Assembly: GCA_035550655.1 (NCBI GenBank)
Contig: DASZOU010000033.1
Span: forward strand, 186,001-250,000
Source: DASZTV01 sp035550655
GTDB lineage: Bacteria; Actinomycetota; Actinomycetes; JAFAQI01
Reading direction: 5' to 3'
DNA: 64,000 nucleotides
The notes below the pieces were generated by a model. That model had not been told where the DNA came from, searched no databases, and saw only the letters and a program-made list of their open reading frames with translations. Made by a program: the position numbers and the translations under genes. Below, in pieces: positions 32,116-42,499 of the stretch. Within the stretch, counting starts at the first letter, position 1, and each line of letters opens with the position of its first letter.

Positions 32116-34680
32116 GTGCCTGGACGGCGAGGGGCAGCGCGGCCCCGCGCACTTCGGACCTTCGCGGTCGCCGGCGTACTGCTCGGCACCGCCCTCGCCA
32201 CCCCGGCCGCTGCCGTCAGCATCACCGGGGGCGCACACCCCTCGGCGCCGATACCGAAGCACCACCGCGTCGGGGTCGTGCGGGTGCCCGTCGCTCGCGC
32301 CGGCTACGTCGCGGTGACCCCGATCGATCCGTACCAGGGCGACCGCACCACGATCCACGTCGCGATGACCGGGGGGCAGGAGCTCACGCGCGGCTACTTC
32401 CGCGTCAATCTCGCCCATCTGCCCAGATCGGCCGACCCCGCCTCGCTCCGGGTCACGATGCCCGCGGTGGTCGGCTCACCGATCGCCGGCGCGGCGCTCA
32501 CCCTCGCGAGCCCGATCATCGAGGCCTGCCCGCTCACGAAGCCGCTGCCGGCAACGCTCTCCGCCGGCTCCCCGCCGGCGTACGACTGCGCGACGGCAAG
32601 CGCGATCGGCAAGCCGATCGAGGGCGGCGCCCGCTGGCGGTTCGACCTCGACAAGCTCGAGCAGCAATGGTCGCGACACGGCAACCACGGCGCCGCGCTG
32701 GTGGCGATCGCGGCGAGCCCGGTCGCGACTTGGAGCGCCGGGTTCGGGATCAAGGGCATGGTGGCCTCGATCGACCGCGCCGTGCAGAGCGCCATCGCCA
32801 AGCCGGTGACCCCAGCGCACCCGGCGCACTCTGATCACGGCAGCGTCTCGTCCCCCGCTCAGCCGCTCATCCACTTCCATTCCGCGCCGGCCGTCACCTC
32901 GGTGGCGCCGGCCGAGACCGGTCCGTCCGGCCAGGCCGCGCCGGTCGTCGCAAGCCCGCGCACCCAGCTCGCCGCGGTCTCCACCAGCGATCACAAGCTG
33001 CTCGACGCCTGGCCGTGGGTGCTCGCGCTGTGCGTCCTGATCGCGATCGGCTCGATCGCGATCGCACATCGCGCACTCATCGCCGACGAGCTCCGCCGCG
33101 ACGTACCGCCGATCATCGCGGCCATCCGCACCCACCCGCGCTCGTACGGCGTGGCCGCCGCAGCGCTCGCCTGGGGGCTGGTCTTCACCGGCTACGCGGT
33201 CGTGAACAACAACGAGACGTCGATGCCGGCGTCGTACGGCAACGGCGCGGTGCCGGGCCTCGCACCGAGCACCGGCACGTCGACCCTGCCGAGCCTCCCC
33301 GGCGGTCCCACCCCCGTCGGCACCGGTCGCAGCCATGCAGGCGGCAGCGCGACGGCGTCGGCGCTGCCCGGCGTGGGCAACGGCGGCAGCCGCACCGACG
33401 CCAGCGGCACGGCTCCGAGCGCCAATCCGTCGGCGAGTGAGTTCACCGGCAAGGGGCACTGGGAGACGATCTCGGGGACCCGCGTGTTCTTCCCGGCGAA
33501 CGGCGGCGTTCCGACGGCCGACCTCTACCACGGCGCGGCCGACCGGGTCGGCATCACCGACAAGTCGATCACCCTGTGCGGCCACGCGGCGACGACATAC
33601 GGTCCGGCGTTCGACATCGGCGCGAAGGACCTGAACGTCTACTGGGAGTGGCTCAACGCGCACGGCGGCATCTTCGGCCGCAAGGTGTCGATGAGCTACC
33701 AGAACGACAACTACGACCCGGCGCAGGCGGTGCAGGCCGCGCAGAAGTGCAAGGACTCCAACCCGTTCTTCTTGATCGGGGGCATCGGCTTCGACCAGAT
33801 CCCCGCCGTACGGCAGTGGGCCGAGCAGAACAAGATGCTGTACATCTACCACGACGCCGTGCTGAAGGGCTCGCAAGGACTGAAGTACAGCTTCACCGCG
33901 CTGCCGAGCGTCGAGCAGATCGGCAAGATGTTCGGCGAGCTCGACCTTGCGCAGTTCAAGGGCAAGAAGGTCGGCATCCTCTACCGGCAGAGCCCGAACT
34001 GGGAGCCCGGCAGCGACGCGTTCACCAGCGTCGTGAAGGCCGGCGGCGGGCAGGTCGTTGCGGCGCTGCCGGTGCAGAACAACCAGGCCAACTACGTCCA
34101 GGACCTGGTGCAGCTGCGCTCGAAGGGTGCGCAGGTCGTCTTCGCGTGGGAGAACGCGCTCGCCACCGTCGAGATGCTCAAGCAGGCGCAGTCACTCGGC
34201 TGGCACCCGGACTGGCTCGTGTTCCCGTTCAACCTCGAGACCAACACGCTCGGTCAGTCCTCGTTCGCGCAGCCGCTGTGGGGCGTCGCGACCTGGGACG
34301 CCTACGACCCGTTCGACCACGGCGGGACCTTCAAGCCGTACGCCGCGCAGATGACGGAGTTCGAGAAGCAGTACCGGCAGTACGACCCAAGCGCGCACTT
34401 GTCCGGTGACGGCGGCGACCTGCTCTATTTGAACTGGGAGGGCCAGGCGTTCATCGCCTACCTGCTGCAGAAGTGCGGTCCGGACTGCACGCGCAACCGG
34501 CTCGCCGGGATGCTGCTCGCGGGCTTCAAGTACACGACGCCGCCGGCGTGCCCGATCAACTTCGACACCGGCGACCACCATCACGGCGGCGCGACGGTGA
34601 ACGTGTTCAAGGTGATCCGCGACCCGCGCAACCGGCCGAACTGGGCGCCGGTCAAGCGCTGCATCACGTCGTACAAGTAA
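32116..34680 (+). CDS. Membrane-anchored LivK-type binding protein with extra N-terminal exported domain
   Basis: 854 residues from GTG 32116, behind GCAGGAGGG. Order: signal peptide (FAVAGVLLGTALATPAAA); an exported domain of ~270 residues (PIDPYQGDRTTIHVAMTGGQ) of no recognised family; two TM segments (WPWVLALCVLIAIGSIAIAH and VAAAALAWGLVFTGYAVV) separated by a short cytosolic loop; a Gly/Ser/Thr linker; then a LivK-like periplasmic-binding domain (~470-854: TDKSITLCGHAATTYGPAFD, GGIFGRKVSMSYQNDNYDPA). Usual LivK proteins are ~400 residues, so this is a double-size, membrane-fixed version. It is the first gene of the TetR-controlled module. Confidence 0.86.
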   Translation: MPGRRGAARPRALRTFAVAGVLLGTALATPAAAVSITGGAHPSAPIPKHHRVGVVRVPVARAGYVAVTPIDPYQGDRTTIHVAMTGGQELTRGYFRVNLAHLPRSADPASLRVTMPAVVGSPIAGAALTLASPIIEACPLTKPLPATLSAGSPPAYDCATASAIGKPIEGGARWRFDLDKLEQQWSRHGNHGAALVAIAASPVATWSAGFGIKGMVASIDRAVQSAIAKPVTPAHPAHSDHGSVSSPAQPLIHFHSAPAVTSVAPAETGPSGQAAPVVASPRTQLAAVSTSDHKLLDAWPWVLALCVLIAIGSIAIAHRALIADELRRDVPPIIAAIRTHPRSYGVAAAALAWGLVFTGYAVVNNNETSMPASYGNGAVPGLAPSTGTSTLPSLPGGPTPVGTGRSHAGGSATASALPGVGNGGSRTDASGTAPSANPSASEFTGKGHWETISGTRVFFPANGGVPTADLYHGAADRVGITDKSITLCGHAATTYGPAFDIGAKDLNVYWEWLNAHGGIFGRKVSMSYQNDNYDPAQAVQAAQKCKDSNPFFLIGGIGFDQIPAVRQWAEQNKMLYIYHDAVLKGSQGLKYSFTALPSVEQIGKMFGELDLAQFKGKKVGILYRQSPNWEPGSDAFTSVVKAGGGQVVAALPVQNNQANYVQDLVQLRSKGAQVVFAWENALATVEMLKQAQSLGWHPDWLVFPFNLETNTLGQSSFAQPLWGVATWDAYDPFDHGGTFKPYAAQMTEFEKQYRQYDPSAHLSGDGGDLLYLNWEGQAFIAYLLQKCGPDCTRNRLAGMLLAGFKYTTPPACPINFDTGDHHHGGATVNVFKVIRDPRNRPNWAPVKRCITSYK

Positions 34681-34690
34681 GGCCTGTCGG

Positions 34691-35560
34691 TTGCAGACGA
34701 TCGTCGTCGGCTTGATCGCCGGAACCATCTACGCGCTGCTCGCAGCGGGCATCACGCTGGTCTACAAGGCGACCCGGGCGGTCAACTTCGCGCAGGCCGA
34801 GATCGGGACGCTCGCGCTGTACATGACGTGGTGGATCAGCGGGAAGCACGGCCAGCCGTGGTGGGTCGGCGCACTCGCTGCCCTGGCGGTAGGGATCGCG
34901 GTCGCGCTGCTGTTCGAACGGCTCGTGATGCGGCACCTCGTCGCGGCGTCGCAGATCACGAAGACGGTCGCGACGATCGGCCTGCTCGGGCTGCTCACCG
35001 GGCTCGAGGCCCGGTGGTTCGCCGGGTCGGCGAAGGTGTTCCCCGCCCCGCTGACGCACGGCGGCATCACGGTCTCGGGAGTGCTGATCTCACCGACGCA
35101 GGAGCTCGCGGTCGTCGTCGTCGCGGTCATCGCGTTCGCGCTCGCGGTGTTCCTGCGCGGCACGCGGTTCGGCCTCGCGATCCTCGCCTCCGCCGACGAC
35201 CCGGTCGCGGCGCAGCTGATGGGCGTGCCGCGAGCACGGGTCAGCGCCGTCACGTGGGCGATCGCCGGCGCCCTGTCGGTCATCGCGTGCCTGCTGATCG
35301 AGCCGACCGTCGGCGTCCTGGCTCCTGGGTTCGCCTCGACGCTGTTCATCAACGGCCTCACCGCCGCACTGCTCGGCGGGCTCACCAGCCTTCCCGGCGC
35401 GTTCGCCGGGGGTCTGCTCGTCGGCCTCGCCGAAGCCGAGGTCGTCGCGCACTTCGTGCAGTACACGCAGGTCCCGGGTCCGCAGAACCTCGGGATGCTC
35501 GCGATCGTCCTGATCGTGCTGCTCGCCCGGCCGCAGGGCCTGCTGGGAGCGCGCGAGTGA
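34691..35560 (+). CDS. livH: LivH-type ABC permease
   Basis: 289 residues from a TTG start 10 bp after the binding-protein gene. About eight TM segments; family signatures are GLIAGTIYALLAAGITLVYK, AVNFAQAEIGTLALYM and RGTRFGLAILASADDPVAAQ with the EAA-like loop (LMGVPRARVSAVTWAIAG). It forms one membrane half of a branched-chain amino acid/amide-type importer. Its stop overlaps the start of the LivM-LivG fusion (GTGA). TTG as start is unusual, but no ATG or GTG is better placed. Confidence 0.9.
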   Translation: MQTIVVGLIAGTIYALLAAGITLVYKATRAVNFAQAEIGTLALYMTWWISGKHGQPWWVGALAALAVGIAVALLFERLVMRHLVAASQITKTVATIGLLGLLTGLEARWFAGSAKVFPAPLTHGGITVSGVLISPTQELAVVVVAVIAFALAVFLRGTRFGLAILASADDPVAAQLMGVPRARVSAVTWAIAGALSVIACLLIEPTVGVLAPGFASTLFINGLTAALLGGLTSLPGAFAGGLLVGLAEAEVVAHFVQYTQVPGPQNLGMLAIVLIVLLARPQGLLGARE

Positions 35561-37512
35561 GCGGGGCAACGGCGGCGCCACATCGCAAGGCGAACCTCGG
35601 CGTACTCCTTCTCCTTTCCATCGCGCTGCCGCTCGCCACCGCTTCCGCGATGCCGAAGCTCGTCTCAGGGGCCAACTGGCAGCTCGGTGCGGAGGCGATC
35701 GCGACGGCGGTCGCCGCAGTCAGCGTCAACCTGCTGCTCGGGTACGCCGGCCAGCTCTCACTCGGTCACGCGGGGCTGCTCGGCGCGGGCGCGTTCGCGA
35801 GCGGCGTGATCACCTCGCGCAACGACCTGCCGTTCTGGGTGGGCATGCCGACGGCCCTCGTGGTCGGCGCGCTCGTGGCACTGGTGATCGGGTTGCCCGC
35901 GCTGCGCCTGCGCGGCCTCTACCTCGGCATCGTCACACTGGTGTTCGGGATCGCGGTGGAGTACTCGGTGCTCCCCGGGACGTGGCTGTCCGGTGCCGGC
36001 GGGTCGTCCGGCTTCCCGCTGCCGAAGCGGGTGTGGGGCTCGCACCTGCTGACCGACTCGCAGCTCGACTCCGGCATCTATCTGGCGATCTGCCTGGTGC
36101 TGCTGGTCGTCGTGTGCGCGGTCGACGACAACGTCGTCCGCACCCGGCTCGGTCGCGCCATGCGGGCGTTGAAGGAGAACGAAGCGGTCGCTGCGGCACA
36201 CGGGATCGACGTCACGCGCTACAAGCTGCTCGCGTTCGTGGTGTCCGGCGGCATGGCCGGTCTTGCCGGTGCCATGGACGGACACGCGAAGTACTCGGTG
36301 AGCAGCGAGTCCTACACGTTGCTGCTGTCGCTGCAGCTGGTCACGATCGTCATCGTCGGGGGGCTCGGTCATCGCCGCGCCGTCGTCACGACAGCACTTG
36401 CGTTCACGCTGCTGCCTGACGCGATCGGCGCGGTGCAGGGCTACCAGTACGCCATCGGTGCCGCCCTGCTCCTGGTCACCGTGACACGCAACCCGAACGG
36501 TCTCGGTGAGCTGCCGACGCTGATCCGCGACGAGCTCGGCCGGCGGCGAGCCGCCCGCGCGGGCGAGGTGGAGGTCGACGACGAGCCGGCGCTGCCACAG
36601 TTCGGCCTGCCCGGGGCAAGCGAGCGGAGCGTCGCGCTCCGCGCGCAATCCCATGGAGTGTTGCGCGAGCCGAGCGGACGCGCGAACCTGCTCGAGGTCT
36701 CTGACGTCACCGTGCGCTTCGGCGGGCTCACCGCTGTCGACCACGCCAGCCTCGTCGTACCGCGGGGGCAGATCGTCGGGCTGATCGGACCGAACGGTGC
36801 CGGCAAGTCGACGCTGTTCAACGCGATCTCGGGACTCGTGCGCTGCGAGTCAGGCGTCGTCTGCTTCGACGCGACGCAGATCCAGTCGCTGCGGGCGGAC
36901 CAGCGCGCCCGGCTCGGGATCGCGCGCGGCTTCCAGCACGTCGGGCTCGCGCTCGACCTGTCGCTGTTCGACAACCTGCTGCTGGCACAACACCAGCTGG
37001 CGTCGTACGGCGACACAGCGGCCCTCGTCATGGCGCCGCACGTCGGTCGCAGCGAGGCGGACCTGCGCGCGCGAGCGTCGGCGGCAGTCGCCTCGCTCGG
37101 CCTCGAGGATCATGCCGACAAGCCGTTGCGCAATCTCTCCGGCGGCCAGCAGCGGTTGGTGGAGATGGCGTCGCTGCTGCTCACCGGACCGGAGCTCGTG
37201 ATGCTCGACGAGCCGTCGGCAGGCATGTCCCCGGGCGCGGCCGAGCGGCTGGCCGAACGACTGCGGGACCTGCGCGACTCGCTGGGGCGGACCGTGCTGA
37301 TCATCGAGCACAACGTGCCGCTGGTGTTCGACTGCTGCGACCTCGTCTACGTGCTCGACGCAGGTGTGGTCGTTGCCTCCGGCACGCCGGCGGAGGTCGC
37401 GCGCGACCAGCGCGTGATCGACGCCTACTTCGGCGCGCAAGTCGACTTGTCAGGCTCTCAACACGCTCGAACGCGCTCAGAGTCTGACAAGTCGAAGGTA
37501 GCGACACGATGA
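35557..37512 (+). CDS. LivM-LivG fusion (ABC permease-ATPase)
   Basis: 651 residues from GTG 35557. Residues ~1-330 are a LivM permease (YAGQLSLGHAGLLGAGAFAS, LRLRGLYLGIVTLVFGIAVE, RAMRALKENEAVAAAHGID). After a linker, residues ~385-640 are LivG: LEVSDVTVRFGGLTAVDHAS, Walker A GPNGAGKSTLF, signature NLSGGQQRLVEMASLLL, Walker B LVMLDEPSAGMSPG, H-loop IIEHNVPLVF. The motifs are all intact. Fusion parallels the LivH-M-G fusion in the first module but without the LivH part. Confidence 0.92.
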   Translation: MSGATAAPHRKANLGVLLLLSIALPLATASAMPKLVSGANWQLGAEAIATAVAAVSVNLLLGYAGQLSLGHAGLLGAGAFASGVITSRNDLPFWVGMPTALVVGALVALVIGLPALRLRGLYLGIVTLVFGIAVEYSVLPGTWLSGAGGSSGFPLPKRVWGSHLLTDSQLDSGIYLAICLVLLVVVCAVDDNVVRTRLGRAMRALKENEAVAAAHGIDVTRYKLLAFVVSGGMAGLAGAMDGHAKYSVSSESYTLLLSLQLVTIVIVGGLGHRRAVVTTALAFTLLPDAIGAVQGYQYAIGAALLLVTVTRNPNGLGELPTLIRDELGRRRAARAGEVEVDDEPALPQFGLPGASERSVALRAQSHGVLREPSGRANLLEVSDVTVRFGGLTAVDHASLVVPRGQIVGLIGPNGAGKSTLFNAISGLVRCESGVVCFDATQIQSLRADQRARLGIARGFQHVGLALDLSLFDNLLLAQHQLASYGDTAALVMAPHVGRSEADLRARASAAVASLGLEDHADKPLRNLSGGQQRLVEMASLLLTGPELVMLDEPSAGMSPGAAERLAERLRDLRDSLGRTVLIIEHNVPLVFDCCDLVYVLDAGVVVASGTPAEVARDQRVIDAYFGAQVDLSGSQHARTRSESDKSKVATR

Positions 37513-38279
37513 GTGCCGCCGTCGAGGCTCGCGGCGTCGTTGCCGGGTTCGGGTCGCAAACGGTGCTGCACGGCGTCGACCTGTCCGTGCCGGCCGGCTC
37601 GGTGACGGGCGTGTTCGGCCTCAACGGCGCCGGCAAGTCGGTGCTGCTGAAGACGATCGCCGGCGTCGTACCGCTTCGGTCCGGCACGGTCACTCTCGGC
37701 GACGTCGACGTGTCGAAGTGGTCGCCGGAGCGCCGGGTCGGTGCGGGGATGGCGCACGTGCCGCAGGGGCGGCAGGTGTTCCGGTCGCTGTCGGTCGAGG
37801 CCAACCTGCGGGTCGGCGGCTTCACGCTGTCACGGTCTGCGCGGCGCTCGATGAGCGAGCGGCTGGAGCAGGCGTACGCGACGTTCCCGCTGCTCGCCGA
37901 CCGGCGCCGCCAGCCCGCCGGCACGCTGTCCGGCGGTCAGCAGGCGGCGCTCGCCGTCGCGCGGGCGCTGATCTCCAGCCCGTCACTGGTGCTGATCGAC
38001 GAGCCGTCGGCGGGGCTCGCCCCTTCGATCGTCGACGAGCTGCTCGAGACGCTGGTCGAGGTACGGCGGACCGGCGTCACCATGCTGCTGGTCGAGCAGA
38101 ACATCCGCTTCGGGTTGCGGCTCGCCGACCGTGCGGTGCTGCTGCAACGCGGCCGGGTGGTCTACGAAGGGGCGTCCGGGGAGCTCGACGAGTCCGAGCT
38201 CGCGTCGCGGCTCGGCGTCGGCCGGCTGCTCGGAAAGGACCTCAAAGCCGGGCTGCAGCGCGGCCCGCGGCGTCACTAG
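37509..38279 (+). CDS. livF: LivF-type ABC ATPase
   Basis: 256 residues, ATGA overlap with the LivM-LivG gene. Walker A GLNGAGKSVLL, signature TLSGGQQAALAVARAL, Walker B LVLIDEPSAGLAPSIVDELL, H-loop MLLVEQNIRFGLRLADR. It forms the second ATPase of the importer along with the LivG domain. It is the last gene of the module; ~97 bp separate it from the hydrogenase operon, in which no gene is seen. Confidence 0.93.
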   Translation: MSAAVEARGVVAGFGSQTVLHGVDLSVPAGSVTGVFGLNGAGKSVLLKTIAGVVPLRSGTVTLGDVDVSKWSPERRVGAGMAHVPQGRQVFRSLSVEANLRVGGFTLSRSARRSMSERLEQAYATFPLLADRRRQPAGTLSGGQQAALAVARALISSPSLVLIDEPSAGLAPSIVDELLETLVEVRRTGVTMLLVEQNIRFGLRLADRAVLLQRGRVVYEGASGELDESELASRLGVGRLLGKDLKAGLQRGPRRH

Positions 38280-38376
38280 GTACACCGATCACCTAGACAC
38301 TCGCACTTACCCCGCATCGGCCGGGGCGATAGGCCGAGTCCCACGAGTGCAGTACGCAGTCGAAGGGACGCCGAGC

Positions 38377-39432
<1,056 letters not shown>

Positions 39433-39436
39433 TCCG

Positions 39437-41239
39437 ATGACGACGACCGAACGACCGGCCCGCACCGCCGGGGCACCGCCCGACTCCGACGTCGTGGAGA
39501 TGGCGTGGGACCCGATCACGCGCATCGTCGGGAGCCTCGGCATCTACGCCACGATCGACTTCAAGCAGAAGCAGGTTCGCGAGTGCCACAGCACCTCGTC
39601 GGTGTTTCGCGGCTACAGCATCTTCATGAAAGGCAAGGACCCTCGCGACGCCCACTTCATCACCAGCCGGATCTGTGGGATCTGCGGCGACAACCACGCG
39701 ACCTGCTCGGTCTACAACCAGAACATGGCGTACGGCGTCGCGCCGCCGCACCTCGGGGAGTGGATCATCAATCTCGGCGAGTCCGCCGAGTACATGTTCG
39801 ACCACAACATCTTCCAGGAGAACCTCGTCGGGGTCGACTACTGCGAGCGAATGGTCAAGGAGACCAACCCGGGCGTGCTCGCCCAGGCCGAGAACACGCC
39901 TGCGCCGCACGCCGGTGACCACGGCTACCGCACCATCGCCGACATCATGCGGGCGCTCAACCCGATCGAGGGGGAGTTCTACCGCGAAGCCCTCGCCGTG
40001 AGCCGTTGGACCCGCGAGATGTTCTGCCTGATGGAGGGGCGCCACGTCCATCCCTCCACGCTGTACCCGGGCGGGGTCGGGACCGTCGCCACGGTGCAGC
40101 TCTTCACCGACTACCTCAGCCGGCTCACGCGCTACGCCGAGTTCATGAAACGAGTCGTCCCGCTACACGACGACCTGTTCGACTTCTTCTACTCCGCACT
40201 GCCCGGCTACGAGGAAGTCGGCCGGCGCCAGGTCCTGCTCGGCTGCTGGGGCAGCCTCAACGACCCTGCTTACTGCGACTTCCGCTACGAGCGGATGACC
40301 GAATGGGGTCGCAAGATGTTCGTCACGCCAGGTGTCGTGGTCGACGGCAGGCTGCTGACGACCGACCTCGTCGACATCAACCTCGGCATCCGGATCCTGC
40401 TCGGCTCTTCCTACTACGACGACTGGGACGACCAAGAGGTCTTTGTGACGAAGGACCCGTTGGGCAACCCGGTCGACCGGCACCATCCGTGGAACCAGCA
40501 CACGATCCCGCGACCGCAGCGCCGCGACTTCGACGGCAAGTACAGCTGGACGATGTCGCCGCGCTGGTTCGACGGCAGCGAACACCTTGCGCTCGACACC
40601 GGCGGCGGGCCGCTTGCCCGGCTGTGGACGACCGCGCTCGCGGGGCTGGTCGACGTCGGCTATGTGCGCGCGACCGGCAGCAGCGTCGTCATCAACCTGC
40701 CGAAGACCGCCACGAAGCCGGCGACCACGTTTGAGTGGAAGATCCCGAAGTGGAGCAATGCGATCGAGCGCAACCGCGCCCGGACCTACTTCCAGGCCTA
40801 CGTCGCCGCGCTCGCCTACCACTTCGTGGAGAAGGCGCTCGACGAGGTGCGCGCCGGACGCACCGACACCTGGACGCCGTTCAAGGTGCCGGAAAACGCA
40901 ATCAGCTGTGGCTTCACCGAGGCGGTGCGCGGCGTCCTGTCGCATCACATGGTCATCCGCGACGGCAAGATCGCGAACTACCACCCGTACCCGCCGACTC
41001 CGTGGAACGGCAGCGTGCGCGACAGCTTTGGCACGCCCGGCCCGTACGAGGACGCGGTGCAGAACACGCCGATCTTCGAGGAGAACTCCAAGGAGAACTT
41101 CAAGGGCATCGACATCATGCGGGCAGTCCGCAGCTTTGACCCGTGCCTGCCCTGCGGGGTGCACATGTACCTCGGCAACGGTGACGTGCTCGAGAAGGTG
41201 CACACGCCGGTCGGGCTCGACGCGACGCTGGCCGGGTGA
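39437..41239 (+). CDS. hhyL: Group 1h [NiFe]-hydrogenase large subunit
   Basis: 600 residues, 4 bp after hhyS. The NiFe ligands are in the L1 motif SRICGICGDNHATCSVY near residue 75 and the L2 motif FDPCLPCGVHMYLG near residue 570; both CxxC pairs are intact. About 24 residues follow the L2 histidine and are presumably cut off after nickel insertion by the protease encoded at 44445. The N-terminal EMAWDPITRIVGSLGIYATI is the usual hydrogenase large-subunit start. It catalyses H2 = 2H+ + 2e-. No cytochrome or transmembrane partner is encoded in the operon, so the electron acceptor cannot be named from this window. Confidence 0.96.
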   Translation: MTTTERPARTAGAPPDSDVVEMAWDPITRIVGSLGIYATIDFKQKQVRECHSTSSVFRGYSIFMKGKDPRDAHFITSRICGICGDNHATCSVYNQNMAYGVAPPHLGEWIINLGESAEYMFDHNIFQENLVGVDYCERMVKETNPGVLAQAENTPAPHAGDHGYRTIADIMRALNPIEGEFYREALAVSRWTREMFCLMEGRHVHPSTLYPGGVGTVATVQLFTDYLSRLTRYAEFMKRVVPLHDDLFDFFYSALPGYEEVGRRQVLLGCWGSLNDPAYCDFRYERMTEWGRKMFVTPGVVVDGRLLTTDLVDINLGIRILLGSSYYDDWDDQEVFVTKDPLGNPVDRHHPWNQHTIPRPQRRDFDGKYSWTMSPRWFDGSEHLALDTGGGPLARLWTTALAGLVDVGYVRATGSSVVINLPKTATKPATTFEWKIPKWSNAIERNRARTYFQAYVAALAYHFVEKALDEVRAGRTDTWTPFKVPENAISCGFTEAVRGVLSHHMVIRDGKIANYHPYPPTPWNGSVRDSFGTPGPYEDAVQNTPIFEENSKENFKGIDIMRAVRSFDPCLPCGVHMYLGNGDVLEKVHTPVGLDATLAG

Positions 41240-41245
41240 GCCGCG

Positions 41246-41815
41246 GTGGCTGTTGAAGCGGCGAGCGCCGGGCAGCGGGTCGGCGACCTGCTCGACCGGC
41301 TGTCCGGGCGCTGGCCCGACGCCATGGACGACCTCGGCGATCTGGTCCGCGCGCTGAGCCAGATGTACGGCGAGACGCTCGCCCGGCTGGTCGGCGTCCT
41401 CCCGGCGCAGGAGGTACGGCGCCTCGCCCGGGACGACGAGCTCCTTGCCGGGCTGCTGGTGCTGCACGATCTGCATCCCGACGACCTCGGTAGCCGGGTC
41501 GCCGCCGCGCTCGACGCGGTACGGCCTGTGCTCGGCGCGCATGCCGGCGACGTCGAGCTGCTGGGGATCGACGAGGACGCCGATGGCGTCGTGGTCCGGC
41601 TGCGCCTGGCCGGCAGCTGCGACGGCTGCCCGTCGTCGACGGTGACGGTTCGCGGCGCCATCGAGCGCGCGTTGTTCAGCGCCGCTCCGGAAATCACGCG
41701 GGTGGCCGTCGACGGCATCCGCGACCCGGCCGTGGCGGAGCCACCGCTGCTGCAGATCCAGCCCCGGCACGAGTACGCCGGGAGCGCCTGCCCGGCCGGC
41801 GAGGCGGCGTCATGA
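41246..41815 (+). CDS. NifU-like (NHL-type) Fe-S protein of the hydrogenase operon
   Basis: 189 residues from GTG 41246. N-terminal ~95 residues are helical (LLDRLSGRWPDAMDDLGDLV, LLVLHDLHPDDLGSRVAAAL). The C-terminal half is a NifU C-terminal domain with the CxxC motif GSCDGCPSSTVTVRGAIERA. NifU-type domains hold and transfer Fe-S clusters; in the actinobacterial group 1h operons a NifU-like gene is commonly next to hhyL. It is likely to supply clusters to HhyS or to carry electrons. ATGA-type overlap with the next gene. Confidence 0.85.
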   Translation: MAVEAASAGQRVGDLLDRLSGRWPDAMDDLGDLVRALSQMYGETLARLVGVLPAQEVRRLARDDELLAGLLVLHDLHPDDLGSRVAAALDAVRPVLGAHAGDVELLGIDEDADGVVVRLRLAGSCDGCPSSTVTVRGAIERALFSAAPEITRVAVDGIRDPAVAEPPLLQIQPRHEYAGSACPAGEAAS

Positions 41816-42498
41816 CCGACACGCAGGCGTCGGGCCTCATCGTGAGCGGGACTCGCATCGCGCTGCCGGAGGCTCTCGGGCGGCTGCTGCGGGAGCGGCC
41901 GGCACGCCGGCTCGGCGAGCAGTGCGAGATGTGCAGCGAAGTAATCACCAACGAGCATGCGCATGTCGTCGACATCGCGGGACGCAGCATCATGTGCTGC
42001 TGCCGAGCCTGCGGGCTGCTGTTCACCGACGCCGGCGCTGCGAACGGCCGCTACCGGACGGTGCCGGATCGCTGGCTGCACGACCCGTCGCTCGCGTTGC
42101 GCCCCGAGGACTGGGATCAGTTCGCGATCCCGGTGCGCGTCGCCTTCTTCTTCCGCAACTCGGTGCAAGGCCGGATCGTCGCTCTCTATCCCGGACCCGG
42201 TGGCGCCACCGAGAGCGAGTTGCCGCTCGACGCGTGGGAGCGGGTGCTCGCGCGGACGCTCCTCGGGCGCTTGCTGGCCCCCGACGTCGAGGCCCTGATC
42301 GTCGACCGCGACGGACGTGACGCCGGCGCCATCAGCTGCCACTTGGTGCCGATCGACGCGTGCTACGAGCTCGTCGGACGGCTGCGGATGTCGTGGGTCG
42401 GATTCGACGGCGGCACCGAGGCGCACGAAGAGATCGAGCGCTTCTTCGCGGCGCTCCGCGACCGGAGCCGCGCCGCGATCGATGACGGGGCGGCCTGA
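41812..42498 (+). CDS. DUF5947 protein of the hydrogenase operon
   Basis: 228 residues. A cysteine-rich N-terminal part (EQCEMCSEVITNEHAHVVDI then RSIMCCCRACGLLF) gives CxxC and CCxxC pairs likely to bind zinc or iron in a rubredoxin/zinc-ribbon-like manner. The C-terminal ~150 residues (IPVRVAFFFRNSVQGRIVAL, MSWVGFDGGTEAHEEIERFF) form the DUF5947 domain. The family occurs with group 1h hydrogenases, so a role in electron transfer, assembly or stability of HhySL is likely but unproven. Four-base overlap with the NifU-like gene. Confidence 0.82.
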   Translation: MTDTQASGLIVSGTRIALPEALGRLLRERPARRLGEQCEMCSEVITNEHAHVVDIAGRSIMCCCRACGLLFTDAGAANGRYRTVPDRWLHDPSLALRPEDWDQFAIPVRVAFFFRNSVQGRIVALYPGPGGATESELPLDAWERVLARTLLGRLLAPDVEALIVDRDGRDAGAISCHLVPIDACYELVGRLRMSWVGFDGGTEAHEEIERFFAALRDRSRAAIDDGAA

Positions 42499-42499
42499 C

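Noticed and set aside
38280..38376. Riboswitch or conserved leader before hhyS
   Set aside because: A weak local dyad (CGGCCGGGGCGATAGGCCG) is present but no known riboswitch core, and the region is short.
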